Shown piece after piece: positions 23,831 to 26,762 of a stretch of 26,762 nt of DNA. A model generated the notes under the pieces. The model was not told the origin of the DNA. It worked only from the letters and a program-made list of their open reading frames with translations, and made no database searches. Positions within the stretch are counted from its first letter, which is position 1. Each line of letters starts with the position of its first letter. The DNA is from Apopatocola sp963628785 (GTDB lineage Bacteria; Bacillota; Clostridia; Oscillospirales; Oscillospiraceae). The stretch covers positions 1-26,762 of the forward strand of contig CAVGGQ010000022.1 in NCBI GenBank assembly GCA_963628785.1. The letters are read 5' to 3'. The translations under genes and the position numbers were made by a program.

Positions 23831-23859
23831 ATAATACCGCAGAGTGCCCGCTCTGTCAA
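23831..23859 (-). promoter_or_regulatory. Promoter of the membrane protein/hydrolase operon
   Basis: On the minus strand TTGACA (23854-23859) and TATTAT (23831-23836) are separated by 17 bp, about 32 nt before the start codon. Confidence 0.75.
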
Positions 23860-23928
23860 CGAAGATTTTGACGGATGATTTTTGAAAAACGGCGAGTTTT
23901 TTCCGAATAAAAATAGGTATTCTGTCTC

Positions 23929-23957
23929 TTGCAATCTTTGCCGCGATACGATACTAT
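23929..23957 (+). promoter_or_regulatory. Promoter of the DUF805 gene
   Basis: TTGCAA (23929-23934) and TACTAT (23952-23957) are 17 bp apart and about 33 nt before the ATG. Each matches four of six consensus positions. Confidence 0.45.
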
Positions 23958-23990
23958 ATACGCATCAAAAATATTGAGAGGAGAAACACC

Positions 23991-24452
23991 ATGAGTTTTC
24001 AGCAAGCCATTTCTTCGGTCTTCCATAAGTATGTTTGCTTTTCCGGCCGCGCCCGCCGCAGCGAATACTGGTACTGGTCGCTCCTGAGCTTCATCGTGTC
24101 CGGCATCCTCGGCAGTATCTATAACACTTCGGAAAACACCTTTATCGGTCTGCTCTCCACGGTGTGGACGCTCGGCACATTTCTCCCGGGCCTCGGCGTT
24201 TTCTGGCGCCGCATGCATGATATCGGCAGAAGCGGTGCCTGGTATTTTCTGAACCTCATTCCGCTTGTCGGACAGATCATTCTTATCGTGTTGGCCTGCA
24301 AGGACAGCCAACCGGGCACTAACCAGTACGGCCCCAGCCCGAAATACCCCGCCCCCGGCGGCTATACCCCCTATGGTGGTGCACCGAATGGCGGCTACAA
24401 CCCCTACGGCTATGACCCGAACAACAATAACGGCCAAAATCCTCACTGGTAA
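23991..24452 (+). CDS. DUF805 family membrane protein
   Basis: The 153-aa product shows the DUF805 pattern: an aromatic/basic start (FSGRARRSEYWYW, 17-29), membrane segments, and the RRMHDIGRSGAWYF motif (about 73-86) before a further helix. The C-terminal 50 residues are a Pro/Gly/Tyr/Asn-rich tail (PGGYTPYGGAPNGGYNPYGYDPN) likely to be disordered. The molecular role of the family is not established. GAGAGGAG lies before the ATG. Confidence 0.9.
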   Translation: MSFQQAISSVFHKYVCFSGRARRSEYWYWSLLSFIVSGILGSIYNTSENTFIGLLSTVWTLGTFLPGLGVFWRRMHDIGRSGAWYFLNLIPLVGQIILIVLACKDSQPGTNQYGPSPKYPAPGGYTPYGGAPNGGYNPYGYDPNNNNGQNPHW

Positions 24453-24518
24453 TTCAAACGGCACCGCAGACAACGGTGCGCGGTTAAATCTTCGGCAAAA
24501 AGGACTTCGTATTCCTCT

Positions 24519-25361
24519 ATGAGCAATATAGACCTGCATATTCATACTACCGCATCCGACGGCACCGACTCTCCGATCGAAGTCGTCCGCAAAGCGGCCT
24601 CCATCGGCCTCGGTGCCATCAGCGTTACCGACCACGACAGCGTTTCGGGCGTAACCGCGGCGAGAGAAGCGGGACGGCAGCTCGGCGTCGAGGTCATCCC
24701 CGGCATCGAAGTATCCTCGGACTATCTCACGGAAAATGTCCACATCCTCGGCTATTTCATTGATATCCATTCTCCGGCCATGCGTCCGGTGCTCGATTGG
24801 GTGAAGAACGAGCGCGTGGAGCGCAACGAGAAGATCGCCGCCATGCTCCGCCGCGATGGCTTCGACATCACCATCGAGGAGCTCTACCGCGAGTATCCCG
24901 GCTCGGTCATCGGCCGGCCGCATTTCTGCGAGCTGCTCATGAGCAAAGGGTATGTCAACTCCATTAAGGAGGGCTTTGACCGCTACCTCGGCGAGGGAAT
25001 GCCGTACTATCTTCCCAAACGCCGCATCTCGATTGCGAAAGCAGTGGAAACGATCGTCGCGGCGGGCGGCGTACCTGTGCTCGCGCATCCGTTCCTCTAT
25101 CACTATGAAGAGCCGGGGCTCATTACCCTCATTGAAACGGCCAAAGATCTCGGCATCCGCGCCGTTGAGGTGTATTACTCCCTCTTCTATAAGGAACAGA
25201 CCGACTGGCTGCTGCGCATGGCGGACAAGTACGGCCTCGGCATCAGCGGCGGCAGCGATTACCACGGTACCCGCAAGCCGCACATCTCTCTCGGCACCGG
25301 CTGCAACAACAACCTCGCGATCCCCTACGAGGTGCTGGAAAATCTCAAGAAACTCAAATAA
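24519..25361 (+). CDS. PHP-domain metal-dependent phosphoesterase
   Basis: The 280-aa cytoplasmic enzyme has the PHP motifs in order: HIHT (His7, His9), TDHD (37-40), GIEVS (Glu64), GRPHF, LAHPF and GGSDYHG. These residues form a three-metal site. Close relatives act as nucleotide 3',5'-bisphosphate phosphatases or 5'-3' exonucleases (RnaAM/YciV type), which fits the length. The ribosome-binding site is poor (AAAGGA about 14 bases upstream). The gap to the DUF805 gene is 66 bp with no separate promoter seen, so the two may be co-transcribed. Confidence 0.93.
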   Translation: MSNIDLHIHTTASDGTDSPIEVVRKAASIGLGAISVTDHDSVSGVTAAREAGRQLGVEVIPGIEVSSDYLTENVHILGYFIDIHSPAMRPVLDWVKNERVERNEKIAAMLRRDGFDITIEELYREYPGSVIGRPHFCELLMSKGYVNSIKEGFDRYLGEGMPYYLPKRRISIAKAVETIVAAGGVPVLAHPFLYHYEEPGLITLIETAKDLGIRAVEVYYSLFYKEQTDWLLRMADKYGLGISGGSDYHGTRKPHISLGTGCNNNLAIPYEVLENLKKLK

Positions 25362-25374
25362 CAAATAACGAAAT

Positions 25375-25404
25375 GAGCCCCTGCAGTTTGCACCGCAGGG
25401 GCTC
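25375..25404. terminator. Terminator between convergent genes
   Basis: A perfect 10-bp stem (GAGCCCCTGC at 25375-25384 with GCAGGGGCTC at 25395-25404) closes a 10-nt loop between the convergent PHP and reductase genes. The T-run is weak on both strands. Confidence 0.65.
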
Positions 25405-25430
25405 GTGCTGTGTTTGGCGGTATTCGCGCT

Positions 25431-26645
25431 TCAGCTCAGCGTGGGAACATCGAGTTCAATGTCGCTGAGAGGATAGGTGCTGCAGGGGTGGATCCAGCCG
25501 AATTTCTTGTCGCCCTCGCGGCGGCCGTCGGCCTCTTCGGGAATGAAGACCTTGCCGGAAACGAGCAGCGAATGGCACCAGCCGCACTCGCCGCTGCGGC
25601 AGCCGGCGGGAGCCTTGATACCGGCCTGCTCCATGGCAATGAGCAGCGTCTGCTCGGCGCGGCAGGGAACGGTCTGCTTCTCACCGCGGATGCGCACTGT
25701 GAGGGAGAAGGTCTTTCCGGCGGCATCGGCGGGATATGCAGGACTGCGCGCGGGATCGCCGTAATCGCCGTACAGCTCCTTGCGGGCACGGCGGCGCGGC
25801 AGACCGAGTGCGGCGATCTGCGTGTCGGCAAAGGCATACATGGCCTTCGGGCCGCACAGGAACAGGGAGTAATCGCCTTCTCCGGCGTACTTTTTGATGA
25901 GCTCGGCGGTGATGAAGCCATGCTCGTAGCCTTCAGCTTCTTCATCGGAGAGAACATGGACGATCTTCACCTTGCCGTTCGAGCGCGCGGCAACGGCGTC
26001 GAGCTCCTCGCGGAGGAGGATGCTCTCACGTGTGCGGTTGCCGTAGAGAATGGTGAGCTCAAAATCCTCAATGCCATCGGCCACGGCGCAGGCCATGGAG
26101 TGGAACGGCGTAATGCCGCTGCCGCCCGCCATCGCGACAACGCGCTTGGCATCGCGCAGCCCCATGTAGTAGAAGTCACCCTGCGGGCCGGAAATAATGG
26201 CCTCGGTGCCCTCGACCCAGTGTTCAAGGATGTACTCGGACACATAGCCGCCCTTGGAGCGGCGAACGGTGATCGTATAGCTGCCGTCCAGTGCGTCCTT
26301 CGGGCCGGAGCAGATGGAGTAGGGCTTATAAAGATGTGCGCCTTCGATCGAAACATCGATGGTCACATACTGACCGGCGCGAAAGTAAGCCATCTCGGTC
26401 GTGCCGCGCGTGGGATCAGGAACGAGCGTGTAGCTCTTCGCATCGCCGTGATCGGTGACCTTTGCCACCTTGACGAACTGCTGCTCCGGGTGGAGACGGC
26501 GGGCGAGAATGTTGGCGTTGAAGATCGACTGCGGCATTTCGTCGCCAGCGGCGGCGATCTTTGCCTCACGCGCCTTGACTTCGCCGAGGAACGCGCCGAC
26601 GCCGAGTCCCTTCAGACCGGACTTATCGTAATTGTATTTTGCCAT
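25431..26645 (-). CDS. FNR-type flavin reductase with C-terminal 2Fe-2S ferredoxin domain
   Basis: The 404-aa product carries an FAD-binding barrel with YKPYSICSGP (106-115; Lys replaces the usual Arg of RPYS), an NAD(P)-binding domain with GGSGITP (174-180) and CGPKAMY (264-270), and a plant-type 2Fe-2S domain. The cluster ligands are Cys349, Cys354, Cys357 and Cys388 (C-x4-C-x2-C-x30-C). It would move electrons from NAD(P)H through FAD to the cluster and a partner. An N-terminal extension of about 50 residues precedes the barrel. It starts one base after the stop of the upstream FAD oxidoreductase gene, whose final codons supply the AAGGAGG site, so the two are translationally coupled and probably act together. 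Confidence 0.93.
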   Translation of the reverse strand: MAKYNYDKSGLKGLGVGAFLGEVKAREAKIAAAGDEMPQSIFNANILARRLHPEQQFVKVAKVTDHGDAKSYTLVPDPTRGTTEMAYFRAGQYVTIDVSIEGAHLYKPYSICSGPKDALDGSYTITVRRSKGGYVSEYILEHWVEGTEAIISGPQGDFYYMGLRDAKRVVAMAGGSGITPFHSMACAVADGIEDFELTILYGNRTRESILLREELDAVAARSNGKVKIVHVLSDEEAEGYEHGFITAELIKKYAGEGDYSLFLCGPKAMYAFADTQIAALGLPRRRARKELYGDYGDPARSPAYPADAAGKTFSLTVRIRGEKQTVPCRAEQTLLIAMEQAGIKAPAGCRSGECGWCHSLLVSGKVFIPEEADGRREGDKKFGWIHPCSTYPLSDIELDVPTLS

Positions 26646-26646
26646 C

Positions 26647-26762
26647 TTACTTGCCCTCCTTCATGTCGAGAAGCATATAGCGCGCCTGCTCCGCACCAGA
26701 GAGGTACGCCTGCGAGTAGCCGTCCATCTGCGTGCCGTGACCGCCGCAGAAGCGCAGACCCT
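26647..26762 (-). CDS. FAD-dependent oxidoreductase, C-terminal fragment (cut by window edge)
   Basis: The last 38 codons of a minus-strand gene read GLRFCGGHGTQMDGYSQAYL and then SGAEQARYMLLDMKEGK before TAA (26647-26649). A Gly-rich segment followed by 'MDGYxxAxxSGxxAAxxLL' is the FAD-closing C-terminus of amine oxidase/phytoene desaturase-like flavoproteins. The catalytic part is outside the window. It is coupled to the downstream reductase gene, which may supply or take its electrons. Confidence 0.7.
   Translation of the reverse strand, partial: GLRFCGGHGTQMDGYSQAYLSGAEQARYMLLDMKEGK

Overview
The window looks like the chromosome of a GC-rich anaerobic Bacillota, probably of clostridial or Negativicutes type. 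The signs are AddAB instead of RecBCD, strong Shine-Dalgarno sequences before almost every gene, classic hairpin-plus-T terminators, a TAXI-type TRAP transporter and a ferredoxin-like reductase. The species cannot be fixed from the sequence. Coding is dense on both strands. There is no CRISPR array, rRNA or prophage; mobile DNA is limited to a possible transposase tail at the left edge and a pair of small palindromic repeats.

Left part (1-7534): a short C-terminal coding remnant and a strong terminator come first. The overlapping addB-addA pair, which repairs double-strand breaks, follows from its own near-consensus promoter. Then comes a tRNA-Gln(CUG) gene with a consensus promoter and an 18-bp terminator hairpin.

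Centre (7551-18769): this is the main accessory unit. A minus-strand operon runs from right to left: four-carbon acid-sugar kinase (DUF1537), iron-dependent alcohol dehydrogenase, DapA-type aldolase/lyase, PdxA-like 4-phospho-acid-sugar dehydrogenase, a double-headed TAXI solute-binding lipoprotein, and a fused TRAP permease. A stand-alone VOC protein follows behind a terminator. Facing the operon is a PrpR-type regulator of sigma-54-activator ancestry whose AAA+ module looks catalytically dead. Together these suggest a regulated uptake and breakdown route for a threonate/erythronate-like acid: kinase plus PdxA2 would give a triose phosphate, while the aldolase and alcohol dehydrogenase would handle a second branch or a related substrate. 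The binding protein contains two domains sharing a 783-bp stretch that I read as identical at the DNA level, inside flanks that have diverged.

Right-centre (18773-22346): two inverted copies of a MITE-like nested palindrome (86 bp and about 162 bp) bracket a 13-codon leader ORF, an orphan 103-aa protein and a secreted, C-terminally anchored C69 peptidase. A cysteine-rich membrane protein of unknown function follows, with an attenuator-like leader.

Right end (22389-26762): an alpha/beta hydrolase and membrane protein pair, a DUF805 membrane protein, a PHP-domain phosphoesterase, and a two-gene redox unit (C-terminus of an FAD oxidoreductase and an FNR-type reductase with a plant-type 2Fe-2S domain) cut by the window edge.
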